Shown: positions 51,014-59,552 of the stretch, piece by piece
How the letters are laid out: the number at the start of each line of letters is the position of its first letter
Position numbering within the stretch: position 1 is the stretch's first letter
NCBI RefSeq assembly: GCF_000376565.1
Contig: NZ_BARG01000006.1
Location: forward strand, 1 to 64,000
Direction of reading: 5' to 3'
Length of the DNA: 64,000 bases
Source of the DNA: Streptomyces hokutonensis
GTDB taxonomy: Bacteria; Actinomycetota; Actinomycetes; Streptomycetales; Streptomycetaceae
Position numbers and translations under genes: made by a program
The notes under the pieces: model-generated
The model's input: only the letters and a program-made list of their open reading frames with translations
Databases searched by the model: none
What the model was told of the DNA's origin: nothing

Positions 51014-51784
51014 TTATCGGCGCCTCCGGGCCAGCAGCAGGGCGCCGGTGGTGACGAGAAGGACGGAGGTGGCGGCGAGGACGAGGTGGGCGGTGCCGAT
51101 TCCGGTGCGGGCGAGTTCGTCGGTGAAGGAGAGGTCCTCGGCGGGCGCGGTCGCGGCGGGGGTCGTGGTGGGGGCGGTGGGTGTGCCGGCTTCCGGGGCC
51201 GCCGCCTCGACGTCGAAGCGGTAGTCGTTCGACTGGCCGACCCAGTCGCCGTCGTCGGCGTGGCGTTGTACGACGGCCGCGTTGGCGGTGATCTCGTTCG
51301 GTCCGGTGTCGGGGGCGAGGGCGAGGCGCACCTTGACCGTGAGGGTCTTGCCGGGGTCGACGGTGAAGCCCGGGAAGCCGTCGTCGAAGGCGCCGACGAG
51401 TTCGGCCTCGTCGGTCGTGGCGAAGCGGACGGGGTGCGGGCGCGCGCCGGTGCCGTCGTAGAAGTCGAGTCTGGGCTGGGCGGGCTTCAGGGCGCGCTGC
51501 TGGTCGACGAGGACGACGACCGGGTGGATCGCGGTGCAGCGGCGGGCGGTGGTGTTGGTGAGGTCGAGGTACCAGATGCCGTAGTCGCCGCCGGCCTCGT
51601 AGGTGTCGGGGCCGTCGTGGATGCGGGTGGTGAGCGGGAAGGTGCGGGCGCCGGGGGCGGCGCAGCCGGGGGTGGTGTCGGCGGCGTGGGCCGGTGGGGC
51701 GGTGACGAGGAGGGGGGCGGCTGCGGCGAGGCAGAGGGACAGGGCTGTGCGCAGTGGGGTGCGCGGTCTCAGGGGCAGTCGCAT
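51014..51784 (-). CDS. LAXTG-type cell-wall-anchored surface protein
   Basis: A 256-residue secreted protein: signal peptide LRTALSLCLAAAAPLLVTAPPAHA, beta-rich domain with one Cys pair (GCAAPGARTF and RRCTAIH), an Ala/Thr/Pro-rich linker, and a sorting signal LARTG followed by a hydrophobic stretch (AHLVLAATSVLLVTTGALLLA) and RRRR. LAXTG is the substrate motif of class E sortases in Streptomyces, and one such sortase gene is at 60930. ATG 51784 preferred, GTG 51790 possible; neither has a good ribosome site. Confidence 0.83.
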   Translation of the reverse strand: MRLPLRPRTPLRTALSLCLAAAAPLLVTAPPAHAADTTPGCAAPGARTFPLTTRIHDGPDTYEAGGDYGIWYLDLTNTTARRCTAIHPVVVLVDQQRALKPAQPRLDFYDGTGARPHPVRFATTDEAELVGAFDDGFPGFTVDPGKTLTVKVRLALAPDTGPNEITANAAVVQRHADDGDWVGQSNDYRFDVEAAAPEAGTPTAPTTTPAATAPAEDLSFTDELARTGIGTAHLVLAATSVLLVTTGALLLARRRR

Positions 51785-51839
51785 AAGCACATGAGCGTGC
51801 CGGAGACGGGGGCCGCTGGAGGGTGACGCGGCCGTAGGT

Positions 51840-51906
51840 GTGCCTCGAACGGGCGCGGATTTGTGCCTCGAACGGGCGCGGATCTGTGCCTCGAACGGGC
51901 GCGGCA
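51840..51906. repeat. 23-bp tandem repeat, 2.9 copies
   Basis: The unit GTGCCTCGAACGGGCGCGG plus four bases begins at 51840, 51863 and 51886, nearly unchanged. It fills the gap between the ROK gene's end (51939) and the surface protein's start (51784). No spacer, dyad or att-like structure supports a CRISPR or integron. Confidence 0.9.
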
Positions 51907-51938
51907 CCCTTCCTGCCGCTTTCCCCCCGCCGGACGGC

Positions 51939-53144
51939 CTACCCGTCCGCCCGCCCGAACAGCGGTCCGAGCAGCAGCTGCGCCGCCCCCTCCGCCACGC
52001 CCCGCCCCCCGCCGGAGGCGACCCGCACCGGTACGGCGGCCTCGCCCGCGCCCTCGCGCCGGGCGCGTTCGCCGAGGACGGCGGCGACTCCGCGGACGAA
52101 GGGCTCCGGGTCGGCTGCGACGGTACGGCCGCCCAGCAGCACGAGGTCGATGTCGAGCAGGCCCACGAGGTTCGCGGCGCCCGCACCGAGCACCCGCGCC
52201 GCCTCGTCCAGCTCCCCGCGCGCTACGGCGGCCAGGCACAGGGCCTCGATACAGCCCCGGTTTCCGCAGCCGCAGGGCGGCCCGTCCAGCTGGATGACCT
52301 GGTGCCCGAACTCCCCGGCCCCGGTCCGCGCGCCCCGGTGCACGCCCCCGCCGATCACCAGCCCGGCGCCGAGTCCCGTACCGAGATGCAGATAGGCGAA
52401 GGCCCCGCCCTCCCCGCCGACGGCCAGCCCGAGCGCGGCGGCGTTCGTGTCCTTGTCGACGACCACCGGCACCCCGAGCCGCCGCGAGAGCGCGTCCCGC
52501 AGTGGAAACCCGTCCCACTCGGGGAATCCGGTGACGCGATGCAGCACACCGTGGATGTGGTCGAGGGGCCCGGGCAGGGCGACTCCGACGCCGAGCAGGT
52601 GACCGCGGGCGGCGAGCGGGGCGGGCGCGAGGCGTGCGAGCGGGGCGGACGTGGGACGCGCGGGGTCGCCGTCCCCCGCCTCCCCCACCAGCGCCTCGAC
52701 CTCCCGGGCCACTCCCTCCACGACCACCGCGGCGCCCGCCCCCAGATCCAGCGGGGCGCTCCGCTCCCCGACCACCGTCCCGGTGAGATCGACAAGGACG
52801 ACCCGCAGCTCGTCCCGGTCCAGATGCACGCCGACCGCGTGACCGGCCTCCGGGACCAGGCGCAGTACCGTGCGCGGTTTGCCGCCGGTGGAGGCGCGGC
52901 GGCCCGCCTCCGTGACGAGGCCGGGTTCCCGCAGCCGGGCCGTGATCTTGCTGACGGCCTGAGGGGTGAGCCCGGTGCGGTCGGCGAGTTCGAGCCGGCT
53001 GATCCCGTCGGGACCAGCGGTCCGCAGCAGATCGAGCACCAGCGCGGTGTTGTGACTGCGCACGGCGAGCAGATTCGCCCCCACCGCACCGGCCCCCGCA
53101 CCCGCCGTCGATCCGGCTCCACTCCCGCTCCGCGCACTGTTCAC
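51939..53144 (-). CDS. ROK-family transcriptional regulator
   Basis: A 401-residue ROK (NagC/XylR-like) protein: winged helix at about residues 25-90 (RSHNTALVLDLLRTAGPDGISRLELADRTGLTPQAVSKITARLREPGLV) and a sugar-kinase-like ROK domain with DKDTNAAALG, the zinc-binding CGCGNRGCIEAL (about 300) and GAGEFGHQVI. GTG start 53144. Divergent from the Gfo/Idh/MocA operon; the inverted repeat between them is a likely operator. Effector probably a sugar. Confidence 0.87.
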   Translation of the reverse strand: MNSARSGSGAGSTAGAGAGAVGANLLAVRSHNTALVLDLLRTAGPDGISRLELADRTGLTPQAVSKITARLREPGLVTEAGRRASTGGKPRTVLRLVPEAGHAVGVHLDRDELRVVLVDLTGTVVGERSAPLDLGAGAAVVVEGVAREVEALVGEAGDGDPARPTSAPLARLAPAPLAARGHLLGVGVALPGPLDHIHGVLHRVTGFPEWDGFPLRDALSRRLGVPVVVDKDTNAAALGLAVGGEGGAFAYLHLGTGLGAGLVIGGGVHRGARTGAGEFGHQVIQLDGPPCGCGNRGCIEALCLAAVARGELDEAARVLGAGAANLVGLLDIDLVLLGGRTVAADPEPFVRGVAAVLGERARREGAGEAAVPVRVASGGGRGVAEGAAQLLLGPLFGRADG

Positions 53145-53170
53145 TCCCCCATTCTCCCCACCACTTGCAC

Positions 53171-53191
53171 TTTGGCAACAGCGTTGCGAAA
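53171..53191. promoter_or_regulatory. ROK-type operator candidate
   Basis: TTTGGCAAC-AGC-GTTGCGAAA: 9-base arms matching at 8 positions around a 3-base centre. It lies in the 56-base divergent gap between the ROK and oxidoreductase genes. Confidence 0.5.
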
Positions 53192-53200
53192 GTGGAGGGC

Positions 53201-54286
53201 ATGACTGGACGCACCACTCGCACACCCCTCCGCGTCGGCCTCGTCGGCTACGGCCTCGCGGGCTCCGTCTTCCACGCCCCGCTGATCGCCGCCACCGAGG
53301 GCCTCGCCCTCGACACGGTCGTCACCTCGAACCCGGAGCGCCAGGACCAGGCCCGCGCCGAGTTCCCGGACGTCCGCATCGCCGCGTCCCCGGACGAACT
53401 CCTGGACCGCGCCGCCGAGTTGGACCTGATCGTCATCGCGTCGCCGAACAAGACGCATGTCGCGCTCGCGACGAGCGCCCTGAAGGCCGGTCTGCCGGTC
53501 GTCGTGGACAAGCCGATCGCCGGCACGGCGGCCGAGGCCCGCGAGCTGGCGGCCCTCGCCGAGCAGCACTCGCTCCTCCTCTCCGTCTTCCAGAACCGCC
53601 GCTGGGACAACGACTTCCTGACCCTGCGCAAGCTGCTGGCCGAGGGCGAGCTGGGTGACGTATGGCGCTTCGAGTCCCGTTTCGAGCGCTGGCGCCCGCA
53701 GCCCAAGGGCGGCTGGCGCGAGTCCGGCGACCCGGCAGAGATCGGAGGTCTCCTCTACGACCTCGGCAGCCATGTCGTCGACCAGGCGCTGACCCTCTTC
53801 GGGCCGGTGACCTCCGTGTACGCCGAGTCGGACATCCGCCGCCCGGGCGCGGAGACGGACGACGACACGTTCATCGCGCTGACCCACGCGAACGGCGTCC
53901 GCTCACACCTGTACGTCTCCGCGACCACCGCCCAACTCGGCCCGCGTTTCCGGGTGCTGGGCTCCAAGGCGGGCTACGTCAAGTACGGCCTCGACCCCCA
54001 GGAGGCGGACCTGCGGGACGGCAAGCGCCCGGGCACGACGCCCAGCTGGGGCGAGGAGCCCGAGTCGCTCTACGGCCGGGTCGGCTCCGGCGAGTCTCCC
54101 CTCACCGGCGGTGGCCGCCCCGAACCCACCCTCCCCGGTGACTACCCCGCGTACTACGCGGCCGTCGCCGCCGCCCTCCGCGACGGCGCCCCCAACCCGG
54201 TGACCGCCCTGGAGGCGGCCGCCGCCCTCGACGTTCTGGAAGCCGCGCGCCGCAGCGCCCGAGACGGAGTGACGGTGACCCTGTGA
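53201..54286 (+). CDS. Gfo/Idh/MocA-family oxidoreductase
   Basis: A 361-residue NAD(P)-dependent dehydrogenase: Rossmann fold GLVGYGLAGSVFHAPLI (about residues 12-28), EKP-like motif VVDKPIAGTAAEA (about 104), and C-terminal substrate domain with LYDLGSHVVDQAL (His about 191). It probably oxidises or reduces a sugar or polyol under ROK control. GGAGGG precedes ATG 53201. GTGA overlap with the next gene. Confidence 0.9.
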   Translation: MTGRTTRTPLRVGLVGYGLAGSVFHAPLIAATEGLALDTVVTSNPERQDQARAEFPDVRIAASPDELLDRAAELDLIVIASPNKTHVALATSALKAGLPVVVDKPIAGTAAEARELAALAEQHSLLLSVFQNRRWDNDFLTLRKLLAEGELGDVWRFESRFERWRPQPKGGWRESGDPAEIGGLLYDLGSHVVDQALTLFGPVTSVYAESDIRRPGAETDDDTFIALTHANGVRSHLYVSATTAQLGPRFRVLGSKAGYVKYGLDPQEADLRDGKRPGTTPSWGEEPESLYGRVGSGESPLTGGGRPEPTLPGDYPAYYAAVAAALRDGAPNPVTALEAAAALDVLEAARRSARDGVTVTL

Positions 54287-54813
54287 CCCAGCACAAGCCC
54301 GCGATCACCCAGCGGATCGCCCCCGAGATCACCCCGACGGTGGAGGAACTCGAAGCACAGGAACGCCGGTTGGTGTTCCAGCACTTCACCTTCGACGACG
54401 CGTGGGAGCTGGGTTCCCTCCTCGTGGAACTGGCCCGTGAGAGCCAGGCCCCGGTCGCCGTCGACATCCGCCGCGCCGGCCAGCAGCTCTTCCACGCCGC
54501 GCTGCCGGGCTCAAGCCCCGACAACGACGCCTGGATCGACCGCAAGCGCAGGGTCGTCGAGCGCTTCGGCGCCGCCTCCTACCTGGTCGGCACCCGCTTC
54601 CGCGCCAAGGGCACCACCTTCGAGGACTCCTCCCGCCTCGACCCCGACGAGTACGCGGCCCACGGCGGCTCGTTCCCGATCAGGGTCGACGGCGTCGGCG
54701 TCATCGGCACGGTGACGGTGAGCGGCCTGCCGCAACTGGAGGACCACCGGTTCGTGGTGGCGGCGTTGGAACAGTTCCTGGACGACGACACGAAGGACGA
54801 GGACCGGAATTAA
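54283..54813 (+). CDS. Heme-degrading/HbpS-like (GlcG-type) protein
   Basis: A 176-residue protein of the GlcG/HbpS/UPF0303 type: VVEELEAQERRLVFQHFTFDDAWELGSLLVELARE, VAVDIRRAGQQLFHAALPGSSPDNDAWIDRKRRVV, and FPIRVDGVGVIGTVTVSGLPQLEDHRFVVAAL. Family members bind heme or small cofactors. Start GTG overlaps the preceding stop, so translation is coupled to the oxidoreductase. Confidence 0.82.
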   Translation: MTQHKPAITQRIAPEITPTVEELEAQERRLVFQHFTFDDAWELGSLLVELARESQAPVAVDIRRAGQQLFHAALPGSSPDNDAWIDRKRRVVERFGAASYLVGTRFRAKGTTFEDSSRLDPDEYAAHGGSFPIRVDGVGVIGTVTVSGLPQLEDHRFVVAALEQFLDDDTKDEDRN

Positions 54814-54882
54814 CCCCGGGCGCCCTCCGGTTGGGACTGTCCAGCACGTTCAGCGCATCCGACACCGGAGGGAACGGGACCG

Positions 54883-55749
54883 ATGAGCAGTGCCCTGAAG
54901 GAGACAGTCGGCCGGTACGGCATCTGGAGCGTGGCTCTGCGCTCCGAAGATCCGTCCCGGCAGGGCGAGTTGGCCGAGGCCACGGCCGAGCTGGAGCAAC
55001 TCGGGTACGGCGCGGTGTGGTTGGGCGGCAGCAGCGCCGCCCGCAACGCCGTACCGCTCATCGAGGCGACGTCACGGATCGTCTTCGGGACCAGCATCCA
55101 GAGCATCTGGCAGTACCCGGCGGCCGAGAGCGCGGCGAGCTTCGCCGAACTGGAGCGGGCCCACCCCGGCCGCTTCCTGCTCGGCCTCGGAGTGGCCCAC
55201 GCCAGGAACACGGCCGGGTACCGCCGCCCGTACTCGGCCCTGGTCGAATACCTGGACGCCCTGGACACGGCCGGCGTACCCGCGGACCGCCGTCTCCTCG
55301 CCGCGCTGGGCCCGAGGACGATCGAACTGGCCCGGGACCACGCGGCCGGCTCGATCCCCTACCTGGTCACCCCGGAGCACACGGCGCGCTCCCGCGAGAT
55401 CCTGGGCGAAACACCGCTGCTGGCACCGGAGTTGAAGGTCGTCCTGGAGACGGATCCCACCCGCGCCCGCACCCTGGCCCGCGAAGCGCTCGCCCCCTAC
55501 CTCGCGCTCCCGAACTACACCGGCAACTTCCTGCGCAACGGCTTCACCGACAACGACATCACGGACGGCGGCAGCGACCGCCTGGTCGACGCGGTGTTCG
55601 CGTGGGGCGAGGAGACCCGGATCCGGTCCCGGATCGACGAGTTCCTCGCGGCGGGCGCGGACCACGTGGCACTACAGGTGGTGGACGGCGCCTCACGCGA
55701 GTCCCTCCCCCGCGAGGCATGGCGCACCCTCGCTTCTCTGCTGGCCTGA
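54883..55749 (+). CDS. LLM-class F420-type oxidoreductase
   Basis: A 288-residue luciferase-like oxidoreductase: GIWSVALRSEDPSRQGELAEATAELEQLGYGAVWLGGS, IVFGTSIQSIWQYPAAESAASFAELERAHPGRFLLGLGVAH, then DEFLAAGADHVALQVVDG at the C terminus. Short, like the F420-dependent subgroup. ATG 54883 with GGAGGG 11 bases upstream. Convergent with the acyltransferase gene. Confidence 0.88.
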   Translation: MSSALKETVGRYGIWSVALRSEDPSRQGELAEATAELEQLGYGAVWLGGSSAARNAVPLIEATSRIVFGTSIQSIWQYPAAESAASFAELERAHPGRFLLGLGVAHARNTAGYRRPYSALVEYLDALDTAGVPADRRLLAALGPRTIELARDHAAGSIPYLVTPEHTARSREILGETPLLAPELKVVLETDPTRARTLAREALAPYLALPNYTGNFLRNGFTDNDITDGGSDRLVDAVFAWGEETRIRSRIDEFLAAGADHVALQVVDGASRESLPREAWRTLASLLA

Positions 55750-55756
55750 ACCGGGG

Positions 55757-57865
55757 TCACCCTCCGACGACCCCCAGCTTCCCCAACTCCTGTCCCAGCA
55801 CCGGTGTCAGCGCCTCGGCGTAGGTCTCCGCCATGTGGCTCTCGTCCCGGTAGACGAAGGTGTCGCCGACGGCCACGGGGCAGCGGCCCGACATGGGGCA
55901 CAGCCAGGGCTTCGGGTCGATCACCGTGGCGCCGGACCGGAGGGCGCCCTGACGGTTGGCCTCGCGGAGGGTGCGGTTCTTGGTCGCGTCGCGCCGGTCC
56001 TGCTCGCACTTCTCCAGCCGCAGGGGGTGGGTCGACGCGCATTCGACGGGGTCGCCCTGCGGCCAGGGGGTGTCGAGCACGACGGCCACGTGGTCCGCGG
56101 CGCGGGTCAGGCGGTCGTAGACGCGCGCGTAGCCCGCCGTCCACTCGGCCGACGGGTCCTGCATCGGCTTGTACGGCGCGGCCACCTCGGAGGAGGAGGC
56201 CACGACGAGCATCGGGTGCAGGTCGGCGATCCGGTCCAGCGCGTCCTTCCGCCAGGTGTCGCAGGAGGTGTACGGGCCGTGGTTGTTGATGATCGTGATG
56301 TCGGCCGTCTTGCAGGACGACTTCGTCAACGACACGAGTTTCCAGCCGTATTCGCGGCTCAGCTTCTCCAGCGCCGGGAACCACTGGGCGGCATGCGAGT
56401 CGCCGTAGAGGACGACGACCTTGGTGGACGAGGGGTCCCCGTAGACGCAGGCGGGTGAGCGGGTGACGACGTAGTTGAGGTGGCAGCTGTCCAGGTAGAC
56501 GGCCGAGCGCTTCGCCTTGATGGCGGTGAGTTCCGGGGACAGGTTGCCCGGCAGCGCGGTCTCGGCGCCGTCGAGGAGGTCGGCGAGCCGGGCCTGGGGG
56601 TCGGACGCCTTCGTGAGGGCCTCGGCCAGACCAGGCACACGGGAGGTGGAGCCGATCGCCGGCGGGAAGGACGTCGAGACGACGGCGACGGACACGACCG
56701 TCGCGGACAGTGCGAGGCCCAACCACACGGCCACCGTGGGTCGTTGACGCAGCGCGCCGCTGAACCGGACCGGGTTCTCCACCAGGCGCAGGCTCACCCG
56801 GGCCAGCGCCAGGGCCACCGCGCACAGCGCGAGGTTCGTCCGGGGCCCGGCCGCCCGTTCCAGCGCCATGGGGCCGATCACCAGCAGCGGCCAGTGCCAG
56901 AGGTACCAGCCGTAGGAGAGGTCACCCAGCCGGGCCAGGGGGCGCACCCCGACCAGCCGAGAGGGCGCGGACGGGGCGGCGGCGCCGCAGCCGCCCGCTA
57001 TCACCAGGGCGGCGCCGAGCACGGGCAGCAGCGCGAAATGGCCGGGGAACGGGGTGTCGGCGTCGTACAGCGTCGCCGCCGCGGCGATGCCGGCCAGCCC
57101 CAACCACACGCCGGCGGCTGCCAGTTGGCGCGGAAGCCGGTCGAGTGACCCGGCACCGAAGGCCAGCAGGGCTCCGACGCCCAGTTCCCACAGCCGCGTG
57201 TGCGGACCGAAGTACGCCCAGGACGGCGAGACTTCGGTCGCCCGGACGCCCAGGACGTACGACACCAGGCACAACACGCCCAGCGGCAGGGCCCGTAGCC
57301 GTGGACGCCGTATCAACTTCCAGCTGACCAGCAGGAGCAGGGGCCACAGGAGGTAGAACTGCTCCTCCACGGACAGCGACCACAGGTGCTGGAAGGGCGA
57401 GGGCGAGCTGCCCTCGCGCAGGTAGTCGGTGCCCGACCGCGCGAGGTCGACGTTCACGAAGTACAGCGCGCCCGCCGCCGCGTCGTGCATGAACTCGGCG
57501 TAGCGGATCTTCGAGGCGAAGAGCCGGCAGCCCAGGATGGTGGCCAGCGACACCAGGGTCGCCAGCGGGAGGATGCGCACGGCACGGCGGGCGTAGAAGC
57601 GCCGCAGGGAGAGCGAGCCGGTGCGCTCCGTCTCGCGCAACAGGCCCGAGGTGATGAGGAATCCGGAGATCACGAAGAAGACGTCGACCCCGACATAGCC
57701 GCCGGCGACGTGCCGGACTCCGGAGTGCGCCAGCACGACGAGTGTGACGGCGAGGCCGCGCAGCCCTTGTATGTCGGGCCGCAGCGGTGGCCTCGCCGCA
57801 GGAGCGGGCCGCGGGTCCGGTGCCGTGTCGCGCGCCGGACCGGCGGCCGTCGGGGTGTACGTCAT
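55757..57865 (-). CDS. OafA/YrhL-type acyltransferase with SGNH domain
   Basis: A 702-residue membrane protein. The acyltransferase-3 domain (RPDIQGLRGLAVTLVVLAHSG with the catalytic His, FFVISGFLITSGLL) spans about ten helices to residue 400. A C-terminal SGNH hydrolase-like domain has VVLYGDSHAAQWFPAL (Ser) and RDESHMAETYAEAL (Asp/His). It would O-acylate a surface polysaccharide or exported lipid. Start ATG 57865. Monocistronic, promoter in the gap before 57933. Confidence 0.9.
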   Translation of the reverse strand: MTYTPTAAGPARDTAPDPRPAPAARPPLRPDIQGLRGLAVTLVVLAHSGVRHVAGGYVGVDVFFVISGFLITSGLLRETERTGSLSLRRFYARRAVRILPLATLVSLATILGCRLFASKIRYAEFMHDAAAGALYFVNVDLARSGTDYLREGSSPSPFQHLWSLSVEEQFYLLWPLLLLVSWKLIRRPRLRALPLGVLCLVSYVLGVRATEVSPSWAYFGPHTRLWELGVGALLAFGAGSLDRLPRQLAAAGVWLGLAGIAAAATLYDADTPFPGHFALLPVLGAALVIAGGCGAAAPSAPSRLVGVRPLARLGDLSYGWYLWHWPLLVIGPMALERAAGPRTNLALCAVALALARVSLRLVENPVRFSGALRQRPTVAVWLGLALSATVVSVAVVSTSFPPAIGSTSRVPGLAEALTKASDPQARLADLLDGAETALPGNLSPELTAIKAKRSAVYLDSCHLNYVVTRSPACVYGDPSSTKVVVLYGDSHAAQWFPALEKLSREYGWKLVSLTKSSCKTADITIINNHGPYTSCDTWRKDALDRIADLHPMLVVASSSEVAAPYKPMQDPSAEWTAGYARVYDRLTRAADHVAVVLDTPWPQGDPVECASTHPLRLEKCEQDRRDATKNRTLREANRQGALRSGATVIDPKPWLCPMSGRCPVAVGDTFVYRDESHMAETYAEALTPVLGQELGKLGVVGG

Positions 57866-57932
57866 ACCCGGAACTGTCCTACAGGCGAAGGGCGTTCCGA
57901 TGATTCACATCACAATGGTTCCCCGTTGTTCG

Positions 57933-58790
57933 TCAGGCGTCCTTCAACTCCTGCCGCTGCCGCCCGAGTCCGGAGATCTCCAGTTCCACGACGTCCCCGG
58001 CCCGCAGGAACGGCTTCGGCTCGGGCCGCCCCATCGCAACCCCCGCCGGCGTACCGGTGTTGATGACGTCACCGGGGTACAGGGTCATGAACTGGCTTAC
58101 GTAGCGCACCACTTCGGCGACCGGGAAGATCTGCTCCGCGGTCGTCCCGTCCTGCTTCAGCTCACCGTTGACCCACAACTTCAGCGAGAGCGCCTGCGGA
58201 TCCGGCACCTCGTCGGACGTCACCAGCCACGGCCCCAGCGGGTTGAACGTCTCGCAGTTCTTCCCCTTGTCCCAGGTCCCGCCCCGCTCGATCTGGAACT
58301 CCCGCTCCGACACGTCGTGCGCGACCGCGTACCCCGCGACATGCGCGAGCGCCTCCTCGTGGGAGTCCAGGTAGCGGGCCGTACGCCCGATGACGACGGC
58401 GAGTTCGACCTCCCAGTCGGTCTTCACCGACTTCCGCGGGACGAGCACGGTGTCGTACGGCCCGACGACCGTGTCCGCCGCCTTGAAGAAGACGACCGGC
58501 TCGGCGGGCGGCTCGGCGCCGGTCTCGCGGGCGTGGTCGTGGTAGTTCAGCCCGATGCACACGACCTTGCCGATCCGCGCCAGCGGCGGCCCGACCCGCA
58601 GCCCGTCGGCGTCCAGCGCGGGCAGCGACCCCGCGTCGGCCGCCGCCCGGATCCGGCCGAGCGCGGCGCTGTCGGCGAGCAGCGGCCCGTCGATGTCCGG
58701 GACGATGCCCGACAGGTCCCGCAGGATCCCCTCGGCGTCGAGCAGCGCGGGCCGCTCCGCCCCTGCCGTACCGACTCGCAGCAGCTTCAT
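57933..58790 (-). CDS. Fumarylacetoacetate hydrolase-family protein
   Basis: A 285-residue FAH-superfamily enzyme: VVCIGLNYHDHARETGAEPPAEPVVFFKAADTVVGPYD (metal-binding), WEVELAVVIGRTARYL, and VINTGTPAGVAMG near the C terminus. Typical members hydrolyse or decarboxylate acylpyruvates or oxaloacetate-like substrates. Start ATG 58790 chosen because GGAG lies nine bases upstream; the ATG at 58805 has no site. Confidence 0.9.
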   Translation of the reverse strand: MKLLRVGTAGAERPALLDAEGILRDLSGIVPDIDGPLLADSAALGRIRAAADAGSLPALDADGLRVGPPLARIGKVVCIGLNYHDHARETGAEPPAEPVVFFKAADTVVGPYDTVLVPRKSVKTDWEVELAVVIGRTARYLDSHEEALAHVAGYAVAHDVSEREFQIERGGTWDKGKNCETFNPLGPWLVTSDEVPDPQALSLKLWVNGELKQDGTTAEQIFPVAEVVRYVSQFMTLYPGDVINTGTPAGVAMGRPEPKPFLRAGDVVELEISGLGRQRQELKDA

Positions 58791-58922
58791 CTTCACCATC
58801 TCCATCGATCGCGCGGGCGCCGTCGACCGACGGGTGCAGCCATCGGAGGACTGGTCGATCCTCCAAGCTCAAGGTCCAGTCCGCAATACCCGGTTCACGG
58901 ACTGGACCGTGAACACCGACTC

Positions 58923-59459
58923 CTACTGCCCCGCTGCCGGTTCGCTCTCGAACGGCTGGAGCAGTCGGCGCGGCTTGAGGAGGGCGCGGCTGATCGGGTC
59001 CGCCGGGTTCGGGTCGAGGCCGGGGCCCGGGTCCACGAGGACGTCGGGGACGGGGACGACGAGCGCGCAGCGCGGGCACTCGCCGTACAGGCCGAGTTCG
59101 GTGCCGCAGTCGGCGTGCCGGAAGTAGCGCAGCTGCGGTTCGTCGAACTGCTCGCGGCCCCAGCGGCCGAGCGAGCGCAGCGTCGGCCACAGGGCGAGCG
59201 CGCGGTCCGTCGGGACGTACTCCTCGCGCGGCGGCGACTCCTGGTAGCGGCGCTTCTCGAGGATGCCCTCGGCGGTGAGCGCCTGGAGGCGGGCGGCGAG
59301 GACCGCGCGCGGGATGCCGAGGTGGACGAGGAAGTCGTTGTAGCGCCGTACGCCGTAGAGGGCGTCGCGGATGACGAGCAGCGTCCAGCGCTCGCCGACC
59401 ACCTCCAGTGCCCGGGCGATCGAGCACTCCTGCGTCGCGTAGTCCTTGCCCAGTGCCAT
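58923..59459 (-). CDS. HxlR-family transcriptional regulator
   Basis: A 178-residue HxlR protein: ECSIARALEVVGERWTLLVIRDALYGVRRYNDFLVHLGIPRAVLAARLQALTAEGILEKRRYQ (winged helix about residues 11-72). A C-terminal zinc-ribbon-like CGTEL...CPRC adds a second module. Start ATG 59459 has AAGGTGG upstream. Divergent from the MFS gene with two operator copies between and across its start. Confidence 0.9.
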   Translation of the reverse strand: MALGKDYATQECSIARALEVVGERWTLLVIRDALYGVRRYNDFLVHLGIPRAVLAARLQALTAEGILEKRRYQESPPREEYVPTDRALALWPTLRSLGRWGREQFDEPQLRYFRHADCGTELGLYGECPRCALVVPVPDVLVDPGPGLDPNPADPISRALLKPRRLLQPFESEPAAGQ

Positions 59460-59488
59460 GCCGACCACCTTAGCCATTTTCCGACTCA

Positions 59489-59552
59489 AGGTTCAATGAA
59501 CGAACCCACAGTGCTACGGTACTCCGCATGACTAGGTTCAGTGAACGAACCC
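59489..59552. promoter_or_regulatory. Two direct copies of an HxlR-type operator
   Basis: AGGTTCAATGAACGAACCC at 59489-59507 and AGGTTCAGTGAACGAACCC at 59534-59552, differing at one base, 45 bp apart. Each has dyad symmetry (GGTTC...GAACC, TTCAnTGAA). The second begins 6 bases after the MFS ATG and is translated as RFSERT. Confidence 0.75.

Noticed and set aside
51840..51906. CRISPR-like array
   Set aside because: Units are contiguous without spacers, and no cas gene is nearby.
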